In this document: piece by piece, positions 24,647 through 33,969 of the stretch
How the letters are laid out: the number at the start of each line of letters is the position of its first letter
Numbering within the stretch: position 1 is the stretch's first letter
Notes under the pieces: model-generated
Told to the model about the DNA's origin: nothing
Seen by the model: only the letters and a program-made list of their open reading frames with translations
The model's database searches: none
Assembly (NCBI RefSeq): GCF_965216485.1
Contig: NZ_OZ244162.1
Coordinates: forward strand, 1,984,001-2,048,000
Direction: 5' to 3'
DNA from: Algiphilus sp965216485
GTDB lineage: Bacteria; Pseudomonadota; Gammaproteobacteria; Nevskiales; Nevskiaceae
DNA length: 64,000 nucleotides
Translations under genes and position numbers: made by a program

Positions 24647-25666
24647 ATGGACGAGAAGGTACTGGCTGAAACAGCACGCAAGATGGTGGCCCCGGGGCGC
24701 GGCATTTTGGCCGCGGATGAATCGACCGGAACGATCAAGAAGCGCTTCGACAGTATCGACGTGGAAAGTACCGAGGAGCATCGCCGCGCCTATCGCGATC
24801 TGCTTTTCACGACACCCGGTGTCGAGGAATACATCAGCGGCGCCATCCTGTTCGAAGAGACACTCTTTCAGGCAACCTCCGACGGTACCCCCTTCCCGAA
24901 ATTGCTGGCCGATCGCGGAATCGTTCCGGGCATCAAGGTCGACAAGGGTGCCAAGCCCTTGGCCGGAGCAGAAGGCGAGACCGTGACCGAGGGCCTTGAT
25001 GGTTTGCGCGAGCGCCTGACGGCCTTCCGCGAGGCGGGGGCGCTCTTCGCGAAATGGCGCGCGGTCATCACGATTGCTGATGGCTTGCCTTCCGAATACG
25101 CCATTGCGACCAATGCCCACGCGCTGGCGCGCTACGCGGCCTTGTGCCAGGAGGCGGGCATTACGCCTATCGTCGAGCCAGAAGTCCTGATGGACGGCGA
25201 CAACACCATTGGCGTGTGTGAGGCGGTGACGCGCCAAGTGCTCGACGCCACCTTTGAGGAGCTGCGCCTGCAACGCGTGCTTCTCGAAGGCATGGTGCTG
25301 AAGCCGAATATGGTGATTTCCGGCAAGAAGTGCCCGCAGCAGGCCAGCGTCAACGAAGTGGCTGAAGCCACGGTACGCACGTTGCGGCGGTGCGTCCCCA
25401 GTGCTGTCCCGGGGGTCGCCTTCCTGTCGGGCGGTCAGTCCGACGAATTGGCGACCCAGCATCTGGATGCGATGAACAAGCTGGGCTCCGCGCCGTGGGC
25501 TTTGACCTTCTCCTATGGTCGTGCGCTCCAGGCGCCTGCACTGAAGGCATGGGGCGGCAAGAGCGAGCGTGTCGAGGCAGCGCAGAAGGCCTTTTTCCAT
25601 CGCGCCAAACTCAATGGCCTTGCCGCAACGGGGCGGTATAGCGAGGCCATGGAGGAAGCCGCCTAG
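24647..25666 (+). CDS. Class I fructose-bisphosphate aldolase
   Basis: This enzyme cleaves fructose 1,6-bisphosphate to dihydroxyacetone phosphate and glyceraldehyde 3-phosphate through a Schiff base, without metal. The 339-residue protein is of the animal/plant-like class I type: it has MVAPGRGILAADESTGTIKKRF near the N-terminus, the IVPGIKVDKG segment, and the Schiff-base lysine in LEGMVLKPNMV. The ATG at 24647 follows AGGAAAGGG at good spacing; the longer frame from 24623 lacks a ribosome site. No glycolytic neighbour is present. This type is patchy among gammaproteobacteria, many of which use the class II enzyme, but nothing in base composition marks it as recent transfer. Confidence 0.93.
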   Translation: MDEKVLAETARKMVAPGRGILAADESTGTIKKRFDSIDVESTEEHRRAYRDLLFTTPGVEEYISGAILFEETLFQATSDGTPFPKLLADRGIVPGIKVDKGAKPLAGAEGETVTEGLDGLRERLTAFREAGALFAKWRAVITIADGLPSEYAIATNAHALARYAALCQEAGITPIVEPEVLMDGDNTIGVCEAVTRQVLDATFEELRLQRVLLEGMVLKPNMVISGKKCPQQASVNEVAEATVRTLRRCVPSAVPGVAFLSGGQSDELATQHLDAMNKLGSAPWALTFSYGRALQAPALKAWGGKSERVEAAQKAFFHRAKLNGLAATGRYSEAMEEAA

Positions 25667-25713
25667 GCGTCGCAGCAGCCCGTGCCGGTCCCGCAGCCAG
25701 ACGGAAGGCGGTG

Positions 25714-27456
25714 ATGGCACGCATTGAGGATGCGCTGAAGCAGAACCCGGTCTTTGCCACCCTCGGCAGGATCGGGCGCGCGCGTCTGTCGCGTCAGTGC
25801 GAGTTGCTCCGCATTGAAGGCGGAGAGGTGCTCTACCGGGAAGGGAGCCCGGGCGACGGGCTCTATCTGGTCGCCCACGGACGTCTGCGCGCCGAACGTG
25901 AGACGGAGCAGGGCACGGAAGTGGTCCGCGAACTGCGCTCCGGCGAGATGATGGGCGGGCTCTCGCTTATGGCCGGCATGGCGCATCGCGCAACCTTGCG
26001 GGCGGTAAGAGACAGCGAAGTATTGCGCATCCCCGAAGGCGCAGTGGAGCGTTTGCTGTACCGCCACCCGACCTTTGGGCGAGAGGCCATGCGCCGCTGG
26101 CTGCAGGCGGTTCTCTATGCGCCGCCGCGACGCGTTGGCGATGAGCGCCGCAGCGCACGCACCTTGGCGATTGTGCCCGCCCACGAGGGCGCGCCCGTGG
26201 AAGTGGTCGCCGATCATCTGATCAAGTCGCTCGCAGAACGCGATTCGGTCGTCCGAACCGACGGTCACTGCCTGGATGGACCCGGGGTGCAGCGGCGTTG
26301 CGATTGGGACCTGACCTCACCCGAAGGGGTCGCGTTGCTCGACGGCCTTGAGTCGGACTACCGCTTCGTTGTCTATATGGCGCGCCAGAACGATGACGCG
26401 TGGTGTGGTCGATGCCTGCGCCAGGCGGATCGCGTGATTGTCGTGGCATCGTCCGGGGTAGCGGCCCGTGCCTCGGCCCTGAGCGAGCGGATGGGGCGCC
26501 TCGAAGGGCGGGCCGAACCAGAAGTGGTCATCGTGGGCGCAGGCGCCAGCGACCGGCTTGCCTGGCGCGCGCTGTACGGGGCAAGGATGCATCACCGCGT
26601 AGAGGTGGGAGACCGGGCCGCCTTCGATCGCATGGTGCGCTTGCTGACCGGCCAGGCCATTGGTCTGGCGTTGGGCGGCGGAGGCGCAAGAGGTTTCGCG
26701 CATATCGGCCTGTTCCGGGCCATGGAGCGCCTGGGTCTGCGCGCCGATCTTATCGTTGGCACCAGCATGGGCGCATTGATGGGGGCCCTCTATGGAACCG
26801 GACATGACGCCCAGGCGACACGGGCCATTGCGCACGACATGTTCGTGGCGCGCAATCTACTGAATGACTTTACATTGCCGCGGGTCTCGCTGATTCGTGC
26901 CCGCCGGGCACGGCTGCACCTGGAGCAGTTGTTCGGCAAGACGCGCATTGAGGAAATGCGCGGCTATTTCGCGTGCATGACAACCAATCTGACGCGCGCT
27001 ACCCCGGAACTGCATGACAATGGCCAACTGGCGCATTGGCTCGTCGCCAGCATGTCGGTGCCGGGGGTGGCGCCGCCCATCATCTATAACGGTGATGTAC
27101 TGGTGGACGGGGGCGTGCTGACGCCGGTGCCGTCCAATGCCCTTGCGGATCTGGGGCGCGGTCCGGTCATCGCTTCCGACGTGTCGGCGGACGAGAATTT
27201 CGGCGTGCGCCGTGGTGAGTCAGTGGGGGAGACGGCTGAACGGATCAACATCTTCAAGCTGCTCTATCGCACGGCCACGCTGTCGACCCGTGACGAGCTG
27301 GAAGCGCGAGCCGCGCGGACCGACCTCTATCTCCGGATGCCAGTGGCGGGCACGGCAATGTTCGATTGGGAACACTTCGATGACATCATCGACCGCGCCA
27401 CCGAGCACGCCGAAGAACGGTTGACACAGTGGCTGCAGGACGCCGACCGCGAGTGA
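25714..27456 (+). CDS. Cyclic-nucleotide-binding-domain patatin-like phospholipase (NTE-like)
   Basis: The layout matches bacterial neuropathy-target-esterase-like proteins, which are serine esterases acting on lysophospholipids. Residues about 15-120 form a cNMP-binding beta-roll (YREGSPGDGLYLVAHGRL ... LRSGEMMGGLSLMAG). A middle domain (about 148-290) resembles the nucleotide-handling-like linker of this family but has no Walker motif. The patatin domain follows, with oxyanion loop GGGGARG (321-327), nucleophile Ser351 in GTSMG, and the dyad aspartate Asp465 in VDGG. GTG at 25711 and ATG at 25714 are both possible; GGAAGG lies at good distance from the ATG. The protein has no signal peptide. 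It lies 47 bases after the aldolase gene, possibly co-transcribed. Confidence 0.9.
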   Translation: MARIEDALKQNPVFATLGRIGRARLSRQCELLRIEGGEVLYREGSPGDGLYLVAHGRLRAERETEQGTEVVRELRSGEMMGGLSLMAGMAHRATLRAVRDSEVLRIPEGAVERLLYRHPTFGREAMRRWLQAVLYAPPRRVGDERRSARTLAIVPAHEGAPVEVVADHLIKSLAERDSVVRTDGHCLDGPGVQRRCDWDLTSPEGVALLDGLESDYRFVVYMARQNDDAWCGRCLRQADRVIVVASSGVAARASALSERMGRLEGRAEPEVVIVGAGASDRLAWRALYGARMHHRVEVGDRAAFDRMVRLLTGQAIGLALGGGGARGFAHIGLFRAMERLGLRADLIVGTSMGALMGALYGTGHDAQATRAIAHDMFVARNLLNDFTLPRVSLIRARRARLHLEQLFGKTRIEEMRGYFACMTTNLTRATPELHDNGQLAHWLVASMSVPGVAPPIIYNGDVLVDGGVLTPVPSNALADLGRGPVIASDVSADENFGVRRGESVGETAERINIFKLLYRTATLSTRDELEARAARTDLYLRMPVAGTAMFDWEHFDDIIDRATEHAEERLTQWLQDADRE

Positions 27457-27492
27457 GGGACTCAAAGGTACCACCGTCGGTGCGCGCTTTTC

Positions 27493-28650
27493 CTAGGGTA
27501 TTTCAAGCAGTAAGCGCCCGAGCAAGGCCTCATAAATGCGCGCCAATGGATCGAGATCGGCGATCCGAACGTGCTCATCGATCTGATGGATGCTCGCATT
27601 GATGGGACCGATTTCCACGACTTGTGCCCCTGCGGGCGCGATGAAGCGGGCATCCGAGGTACCGCCTGCCGTGGACATCTCGGGATTCCGCCCGGTCACG
27701 GTCTGGATGGCCTCGACGGCGGCGCGCGTCAGACTGCCGCGTTGGGTGACGAAGGGATCGCCGGACACGGTCCATTCCGCAACGTAATCGGGGCAGTGCT
27801 TGGCGATGATGCGCTCGCTGCGCGCCATCAGCGTGGTGGCGCTGGTCACCGGGGAGTGGCGGAAATTGCAGAGCGCCTCGGCACTGCCCGGAACCACATT
27901 GGTGGCGCCGGTGCCAGCATTCAGATTCGACACCTGGAAGGAGGTCGGCGGAAAGTCCTCGTCGCCGTCGTCCCAGTGTTCGTTGGCCAATTCCGCCATG
28001 GCGCGGCTGATGCGATGGATCGGGTTGTCGACGCGGTGCGGGTAGGCGACGTGACCTTGGCGGCCGTCGACGCGTAACCGCAGATTCAGCGATCCGCGAC
28101 GGCCGATCATGATGCGGTCCCCCAACGCCTCCACGCTGGAGGCTTCTCCGACGACGGCAAAATCAGGGCGTACATCGCGCGCCAACAGCTGCTGCATGAC
28201 GTGTCGCGTGCCGTGGCGGGCCGGGCCTTCCTCGTCACTGGTGAGCAGGAAGGCGATGCTGCCGTCGAGCGTCTCGCGCGCGAGGAAACGCTGGGTGGCA
28301 GTCACCATGGCCGACAGGCCGGACTTCATGTCCGCTGCGCCGCGGCCATAGAGCAGACCATCGCGCTCCACGGGTTCGAAGGGCGGGCTGGTCCAGCGGT
28401 CCAGCGGACCGGGCGGCACGACGTCCGTGTGTCCGGCGAAGACCAAGAGTGGCGCCCGATTGCCGATGCGCAGCCAGGTGTTGTGCACGCCGCCGGCATC
28501 GAAGTGCTCGCAACTGAAACCGAGGGGCGTCAGGGCGTCACTGATCAGCTGCGAACAGCCGGCGTCCTCGGGTGTGACCGAGGCGCAGGCGATCATTTGC
28601 TCCAGCAGCGCGCGGGTCGGGCCGCCCTGGTGGTCGGGATACTCTGTCAC
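27493..28650 (-). CDS. dapE: Succinyl-diaminopimelate desuccinylase
   Basis: DapE removes succinate from N-succinyl-LL-2,6-diaminopimelate in the lysine and peptidoglycan precursor pathway, using two zinc ions. The 385-residue M20-family protein has the first metal motif VFAGHTDVVPPG, the bridging aspartate in GRGAADMKSG, the catalytic glutamate pair in TSDEEGPA and the C-terminal metal histidine region (INASIHQIDEHV). It starts 7 bases after dapD on the same strand, so the two successive pathway steps are co-transcribed. Confidence 0.97.
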   Translation of the reverse strand: MTEYPDHQGGPTRALLEQMIACASVTPEDAGCSQLISDALTPLGFSCEHFDAGGVHNTWLRIGNRAPLLVFAGHTDVVPPGPLDRWTSPPFEPVERDGLLYGRGAADMKSGLSAMVTATQRFLARETLDGSIAFLLTSDEEGPARHGTRHVMQQLLARDVRPDFAVVGEASSVEALGDRIMIGRRGSLNLRLRVDGRQGHVAYPHRVDNPIHRISRAMAELANEHWDDGDEDFPPTSFQVSNLNAGTGATNVVPGSAEALCNFRHSPVTSATTLMARSERIIAKHCPDYVAEWTVSGDPFVTQRGSLTRAAVEAIQTVTGRNPEMSTAGGTSDARFIAPAGAQVVEIGPINASIHQIDEHVRIADLDPLARIYEALLGRLLLEIP

Positions 28651-28657
28651 GGCCGCT

Positions 28658-29482
28658 TCAGACGTCGCGCAGCAGCGCGTTCAGGCCGACCTTGGCGCGG
28701 GTGCCGGCGTCGACCTTCTTGACGATGACCGCGCAATTGATGCTGTAGGCGCCGTTGTCGCGCGGCAAGGAGCCGGCCACCACGACCGACCCGGCCGGTA
28801 CGCGCCCACGCAGGGTTTCTCCGGTCTCGCGATCGTAGATGGGGGTGGACTGGCCGATGAAGACGCCCATGGAGATGACGCTGTCGCGTTCCACGATGAC
28901 GCCTTCCACGATTTCGGAACGGGCACCGATGAAGACGTTGTCCTCAATGATGGTCGGGTTGGCCTGCAGCGGTTCCAGCACACCGCCGATGCCGGCACCG
29001 CCGGACAGATGCACGTTGTCACCGATCTGGGCGCAGGAACCCACGGTCGCCCAGGTATCCACCATCGTGCCCTTGCCGACCCAGGCACCGATGTTGACGT
29101 AGGAAGGCATCAGCACGGCGCCGGGCGCGATGTAGCTGCCGCGACGCACCGCCGCCGGAGGGACCACGCGTGCGCCCTGGGCCTGGAAGTCGGCGTCGCT
29201 CCAATCGGCGTACTTGAGCGGCACCTTGTCCCAGCCGCGCAACGCGCCCATCTCCACCGGTGCATTGCCGTGCAGGCGGAAGGACAGCAGCACGGCCTTC
29301 TTCAGCCACTGGTTCACCTGCCATTGGCCGGTACTGTCCGGTTCAGCGACGCGGGCCGCACCGGTGTCGAGCAGCTGGATGCAGGCCTCGACCGCCTCGG
29401 TGACCTCGGTGCTCTGAGGGGTGACATTGTCGCGGTCTTCCCATGCCGCTTCGATGGCGGCCTGGAGTGCTTGTTGGTTCAT
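28658..29482 (-). CDS. dapD: Tetrahydrodipicolinate N-succinyltransferase
   Basis: DapD transfers succinyl from succinyl-CoA to tetrahydrodipicolinate, committing to the succinylase route of lysine synthesis. The 274-residue protein starts MNQQALQAAIEAAWEDRDN, typical of the family; the frame is open further upstream but that part lacks homology. The left-handed beta-helix repeats are visible from RRGSYIAPGAVLMPSYVNIGA through NVFIGARSEIVEGVIVERD. The conserved segment VGSCAQIGDNVHLSGGAGIGG lies in the active-site region. It follows glnD on the same strand after 25 bases. Confidence 0.97.
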   Translation of the reverse strand: MNQQALQAAIEAAWEDRDNVTPQSTEVTEAVEACIQLLDTGAARVAEPDSTGQWQVNQWLKKAVLLSFRLHGNAPVEMGALRGWDKVPLKYADWSDADFQAQGARVVPPAAVRRGSYIAPGAVLMPSYVNIGAWVGKGTMVDTWATVGSCAQIGDNVHLSGGAGIGGVLEPLQANPTIIEDNVFIGARSEIVEGVIVERDSVISMGVFIGQSTPIYDRETGETLRGRVPAGSVVVAGSLPRDNGAYSINCAVIVKKVDAGTRAKVGLNALLRDV

Positions 29483-29507
29483 GAATAGCGCTTGTTGTTG
29501 GAGTGGG

Positions 29508-32180
29508 TTAGGGGCTGTCGTCCATCGCCTTGACCTTGTCGGCGATGTCATCGCACAGGGCGTCGGCGGCATCGGCGTCGACCAAGGGTTGGTCGCTTGC
29601 ATCCGTGACATAGAAGATGTCTTCGGCGCGTTCGCCAATGGTGGCGATTTTCGCGGCGTCGAGACGCACGCCGTGCTCGGCGAAAACCTCACCGACCAGC
29701 GACAGCAGGCCCGGGCGATCGCCACTGACCAATTCGATCACGGTGCGGTCGCGCGCATCTTCGGCGTAGTGGCGCACGATGGTAGGCGTATCGAAATGCC
29801 GGAGCTGGCGCGAGGCGCGACGCGAGACGCGCACGGGTTCGAGCACCTCCGGTTGCAGGCGTTCGCGCAATGCTGCCTCGATCTCTTCGCGACGGCTGCT
29901 GCCATCAATGGCGCTGCCATCCCCCTCGATCACGACATAGGAGTCCAAGGCGTAGCCATCGGCAGTAGTGTTCAGCCGGGCATCGAGAATGCTCAGGCCA
30001 AGCTGCGCGAGGACGCCCGTGGTGACCGCGAACAGGCGGTCGCGGTCGAGCGTGTAGACGAAAACGGTGGTGCCGCGCTCCGCCACATCCTCGACCAGCA
30101 CCAAGGTGTCCTGCGGCGCCGCCTGCAGCAGCGCCGGCAGATGCCAGGCTAATTCTTCGGGTGTATAGCGCAGGAAATAGTCGTCATCGAGGCGCGTCCA
30201 GATGCGCTCGGCATCGCCTGCGTCCAGACCGCTCAGCTGCAGCGCCTGCTGGCGGCGCTCTGCGACCACTTCCCGGGTGTCCTGTGGATTCTCGATGCCG
30301 CGCTCGAAGGCGGTGGCGGTAGCCCGATAGAGTTCTTCCAGCAGCGACTTGCGCCAGCTGTTCCAGAGCTTGGGGTTGGTGGCCCGGATATCGGCGCAGG
30401 TCAGCAAGAAGAGGTAGTCCAGTCGGGCGCGCGAGCCGACCTTCTGAGTGAATTCACTGACCACGTCCGGATCGGAGATATCCATGCGCTGGGCCGTCAG
30501 CGACATCAGCAGATGGTTGCGCACCAGCCAGTCGACCAGCTCGGCGTCCGCGTGTGACAGGCCATGATTCAGGCAGAAGCGCTTGGCGGTATCGGCACCG
30601 ATGGTGGAATGATCACCGCCCTGTCCCTTGCCGATGTCGTGAAAGAGACCACCGAGATAGAGGAGGTCACGGCGTGGGATGCGCTGCATGACCTCATGAC
30701 AGAAGGGGAGTTCGTCACGGAAGCGCTGCATCGCCATCCGGCGAAGGTTGCGCACCACATAGAGTGTGTGCTCATCCACGGTCAGCGTGTGGAAGAGGTC
30801 GTACTGCATATGACCGATGACCTTCCCGAAGTCCGGCAGGTAGCGGCCAAGCACGCCATAGCGGTTCATGCGGCGCAAGGCGCGGGTGAGGCCGCGCCCC
30901 TCGCGGAACATGAGAATGAAGAGTTCGCGAGCATGCAGCGTTTCGCGTAGACCTTCGTCGACCAGGCGGCGATCGCGCCTAATCAGGCGCAATGTGCTGG
31001 CGCCAATCCCATGCACCTCCGGGTGGCGCTGCAACTGCAGAAAAATCTCGATGAGTGCCCAGGGCTGTTCACGGAACACGTTATCCCGCCGCACTTCAAT
31101 GAAGTGACTGCGGATGCAGAAACGCTCGTTGATGATCTGCGGCTCCTCGGCCGCGGCGTTGTCCAGAATGGCCTGCTCGAACAGCTGCAGCAGCATGTCG
31201 TTCAGGCAGGTCAACATCTTGATGTTGCGATAGTAGAGCTGCATGAACTGCTCGACTGCGAGCGTGGAATCTGCATCCACATAGCCGAAAAGCGTTGCGA
31301 CCCGCACCTGGTGATCGAATAGCAGTCGATCCTCCTTGCGCCCGGTCAGCATGTGCAGCGCGAAGCGGACGCGCCACAGGAAGTCCTGACCGGCATACAG
31401 TTCGTCGCATTCCTGCTTGCTCAGGAAGCCGCGCTCGCGCAGATCGCGCAGCGAGCCGGCGCCGAAGTGCCGCTTGGCGACCCAGGCCACGGTCTGGATA
31501 TCGCGCAGTCCGCCCGGGCTTTCCTTGACATTCGGTTCCAGCTTGTAGCCGGTGTCATCAAACTTGGCGTGACGACCCTGCTGTTCCTTCAGCTTGGCGC
31601 GGAAGAAGGTCTGGCTTGGCCAGACGTGATCCGGGCCCAGGGCCGCTTCCAGGTGCTCGACCAGTAGCGGCGCGCCAGCCAGCAGTCGATGCTCGGTGAG
31701 GGTGGTGAAGATGCTCAGATCTTCACGCGCCTGCGCCTGACAGTCCTGCACCGTGCGCACCGAGGCACCGACTTCGAGGCCGATATCCCACAGCATGGCC
31801 ATGAAGCGCTCGAGCGCACCGCGATGCTGCTCCAGGCCGGCGTCGCTATGCAGCACCAGAAGATCGACATCGGAGTGGGGCAGCAGTTCATTGCGTCCAT
31901 AGCCTCCGACCGCCAGCAGCGCGAGGCCCTCGCTGGTCTCGCCCAGATGCTCCTGCCATGCCGTGCGCAGCACCTCATCCACCAGCATGGAACGGGCCTC
32001 GACCAGCGCATCGGCGGGTGCGCCCTCGTGGAACAGCGTCTGCAACCGGTCCGCCCCCCAGCGCAGGGTATCGCGATAGATCTCCGTGCTGAGGCCGCCG
32101 GATGTGGGCTGCAGGCGCCGGCGAACGCTCTCGAGGCTGAAGGCGGACTCGGCGTGAGCGGACACGGTTGGGCTTTCCAT
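29508..32180 (-). CDS. glnD: PII uridylyltransferase / uridylyl-removing enzyme
   Basis: GlnD senses glutamine and modifies the PII signal proteins (GlnB/GlnK), so controlling nitrogen assimilation. The 890-residue protein has the nucleotidyltransferase motif GGYGRNELLPHSDVDLL at about 92-108, the GlnD linker helices, an HD domain for deuridylylation (GGLFHDIGKGQGGDHS, about 490-505), and two C-terminal ACT domains (about 690-780 and 800-885) that bind glutamine. The length matches the E. coli enzyme. It lies between map and dapD on the same strand, an arrangement common in gammaproteobacteria. Confidence 0.97.
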   Translation of the reverse strand: MESPTVSAHAESAFSLESVRRRLQPTSGGLSTEIYRDTLRWGADRLQTLFHEGAPADALVEARSMLVDEVLRTAWQEHLGETSEGLALLAVGGYGRNELLPHSDVDLLVLHSDAGLEQHRGALERFMAMLWDIGLEVGASVRTVQDCQAQAREDLSIFTTLTEHRLLAGAPLLVEHLEAALGPDHVWPSQTFFRAKLKEQQGRHAKFDDTGYKLEPNVKESPGGLRDIQTVAWVAKRHFGAGSLRDLRERGFLSKQECDELYAGQDFLWRVRFALHMLTGRKEDRLLFDHQVRVATLFGYVDADSTLAVEQFMQLYYRNIKMLTCLNDMLLQLFEQAILDNAAAEEPQIINERFCIRSHFIEVRRDNVFREQPWALIEIFLQLQRHPEVHGIGASTLRLIRRDRRLVDEGLRETLHARELFILMFREGRGLTRALRRMNRYGVLGRYLPDFGKVIGHMQYDLFHTLTVDEHTLYVVRNLRRMAMQRFRDELPFCHEVMQRIPRRDLLYLGGLFHDIGKGQGGDHSTIGADTAKRFCLNHGLSHADAELVDWLVRNHLLMSLTAQRMDISDPDVVSEFTQKVGSRARLDYLFLLTCADIRATNPKLWNSWRKSLLEELYRATATAFERGIENPQDTREVVAERRQQALQLSGLDAGDAERIWTRLDDDYFLRYTPEELAWHLPALLQAAPQDTLVLVEDVAERGTTVFVYTLDRDRLFAVTTGVLAQLGLSILDARLNTTADGYALDSYVVIEGDGSAIDGSSRREEIEAALRERLQPEVLEPVRVSRRASRQLRHFDTPTIVRHYAEDARDRTVIELVSGDRPGLLSLVGEVFAEHGVRLDAAKIATIGERAEDIFYVTDASDQPLVDADAADALCDDIADKVKAMDDSP

Positions 32181-32198
32181 GAGGCGATTGTGCGCGTT

Positions 32199-32981
32199 TC
32201 AGACTGCGCCGTCGCGCAGGGTCAGGACTTCGTAGCCCGTTTCCGTCACGAGGATGGTGTGCTCCCACTGCGCAGACAGCTTGTGGTCGCGCGTGACCAC
32301 GGTCCAGCCGTCCGGCAGCTCGCGCGTGCCCGGAGCACCGGCGTTGACCATGGGCTCGATGGTGAAGGTCATGCCGGCCTTCAGGGCCTGTCCCGTGCCG
32401 GGCTTGCCGTAGTGCAGTACCTGCGGATCCTCATGGAAGCCGCGGCCGATGCCATGCCCGCAATACTCGCGGACCACCGAAAAGCCCTCAGCCTCGGCCA
32501 CCCTCTGTACCGCGTGACCGATATCTCCCAGCGTGGCACCCGGCCGTACGACCTCGATACCTGCCACCATGGCTTGGTGCGCAGTTTCGCACAGGCGTCG
32601 TGCCATCACCGAAGGTTCGCCAACGTAATACATCTTGGAGGTATCGCCGTGCCAGCCGTCTTTGATGACGGTCACGTCGATATTCATGATGTCCCCGCGC
32701 TTGAGCTTCTTCGGCCCCGGAATGCCGTGGCAGACCACGTGGTTGACCGAGGTGCAGATGGCGCCGGGGAAGGGCGGACGGCTGCTTCCAGCGGTATAGC
32801 CGATCGTGGCGGAGGTGCAGCCGAGCGGACCCTGCACGTACTCCCGCGCAAGGTCATCGAGCTCGCCGGTGGTGATGCCAGCGACGACGTGAGGTTCCAG
32901 GTACTGCAACACCGAGGCGGCTGCCTGACAGGCTGCGCGCATGCCGTCCTGTTCCGCCGCGGACTTGATCGTAATGGCCAT
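32199..32981 (-). CDS. map: Methionine aminopeptidase, type I
   Basis: MAP removes the initiator methionine from new proteins whose second residue is small. The 260-residue protein shows the pita-bread fold signatures: the substrate histidine in NHVVCHGIPG, the metal ligands in MNIDVTVIKDGWHGDTS, GHGIGRGFHEDP, TIEPMV and the final glutamate in AQWEHTILVT. It is divergent from rpsB, with 211 bases between start codons, and heads the leftward map-glnD-dapD-dapE group. Confidence 0.97.
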   Translation of the reverse strand: MAITIKSAAEQDGMRAACQAAASVLQYLEPHVVAGITTGELDDLAREYVQGPLGCTSATIGYTAGSSRPPFPGAICTSVNHVVCHGIPGPKKLKRGDIMNIDVTVIKDGWHGDTSKMYYVGEPSVMARRLCETAHQAMVAGIEVVRPGATLGDIGHAVQRVAEAEGFSVVREYCGHGIGRGFHEDPQVLHYGKPGTGQALKAGMTFTIEPMVNAGAPGTRELPDGWTVVTRDHKLSAQWEHTILVTETGYEVLTLRDGAV

Positions 32982-32994
32982 TCAAATGCCGCCG

Positions 32995-33024
32995 TTGTGG
33001 GCAAAGGGCGCGGCATGGTATAAA
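32995..33024 (+). promoter_or_regulatory. Probable rpsB-tsf promoter
   Basis: TTGTGG (32995-33000), an 18-base spacer and TATAAA (33019-33024) form a good sigma-70 promoter. The discriminator that follows (GCGCGCC) is GC-rich, as expected for stringently controlled ribosomal operons. Confidence 0.65.
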
Positions 33025-33030
33025 GCGCGC

Positions 33031-33192
33031 CCTCGTTTGGCAATGCAGCTTGCATGCCGTTCAGGGCGTGGTCCAGCCGGTTCTTGCGGTCTGGATGGCG
33101 AAATTCCATTCGCGCGTCGAGCTTGGGTGTTTTCCCGATGGGGAAATCTGCAACACACGCCGCGCGATCTGCTGACAACCCAAGGAGTCACC
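33031..33192 (+). promoter_or_regulatory. Long rpsB 5' leader, candidate S2 autoregulatory region
   Basis: About 160 bases separate the likely transcription start from the rpsB ATG. Near 33129-33164 TTTCCC pairs with GGGAAA around GATG, nested inside a GTGTT/AACAC outer pairing. In E. coli the rpsB leader is the target of S2 feedback; whether this leader matches that structure needs a covariance search. A strong CAAGGAG ribosome site follows. Confidence 0.5.
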
Positions 33193-33969
33193 ATGGCCGA
33201 TATCACCATGCGCCAGCTGCTGGAAGTGGGCGCGCATTTTGGACACCGTACGCGGTATTGGAACCCGAAGATGGATGCATACATCTTTGGACACCGCAAC
33301 AAGGTGCACATCATCAACCTCGAGCACACGCTGCCGATGTTGAAGGATGCCTGCAACTATGCAGGCAAGCTGGCCGCCAACGGAGGCACGATCCTCTTCG
33401 TCGGCACCAAGCGCGCTGCTCGTGACGTTGTAGAGCAGGAAGCCCGCCGCTGCGGCATGCCGTACATCAACCAGCGTTGGCTGGGCGGGGCGCTGACCAA
33501 CTTCAAGACGATGAAGCAGTCGATCAATCGTCTGATCGAGATGGAGAAGCAGGTCGAGGATGGCTCGATCAACAAGCTTCCCAAGAAAGAACAGCTCGAG
33601 TTCCAGCGCGACCTCGCCAAGCTGCAGCGCTCGCTCGGCGGTATCAAGCACATGAACAGCCTGCCGGACTGCCTGTTCGTCATCGATACCGGTTATGAAG
33701 ACATCGCCGTGAAGGAAGCCCGCAAGTTGGGCATCCGCATCATCGCGGTGGTGGACAGCAACAACAGCCCGGATGGCATTGACTCGGTCATTCCCGGCAA
33801 TGATGACGCTACGCGCGCCATCAAGTTTTACTGCCAGTGCATCGCCGACGCCGTCATTGACGCCAAGGGTGCGAACACCGTCGGCGGCGCCGCACGCGAT
33901 GCCGAGACGCAGATGGCCGCAGCGGCTCCCAGTGAACAGGCCGACGACACGCAGGAGGCATCGGCATGA
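33193..33969 (+). CDS. rpsB: 30S ribosomal protein S2
   Basis: S2 is a structural protein of the small ribosomal subunit, joining late in assembly near S1. The 258-residue protein starts MADITMRQLLEVGAHFGHRTRYWNPKM, the highly conserved family N-terminus, and has the NQRWLGGALTNFKT and GIRIIAVVDSNNSPDGIDSVIPGNDDA motifs. The frame is open upstream, but CAAGGAG before 33193 sets the start. The Ala/Gln-rich tail (AETQMAAAAPSEQADD) is a little longer than in E. coli. Its stop overlaps the tsf start as ATGA. Confidence 0.99.
   Translation: MADITMRQLLEVGAHFGHRTRYWNPKMDAYIFGHRNKVHIINLEHTLPMLKDACNYAGKLAANGGTILFVGTKRAARDVVEQEARRCGMPYINQRWLGGALTNFKTMKQSINRLIEMEKQVEDGSINKLPKKEQLEFQRDLAKLQRSLGGIKHMNSLPDCLFVIDTGYEDIAVKEARKLGIRIIAVVDSNNSPDGIDSVIPGNDDATRAIKFYCQCIADAVIDAKGANTVGGAARDAETQMAAAAPSEQADDTQEASA

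Noticed and set aside
27457..27492. Bidirectional terminator between the patatin gene and dapE
   Set aside because: CACCGTCGGTG forms only a very short stem and the following T-run is interrupted, so it is too weak to call.
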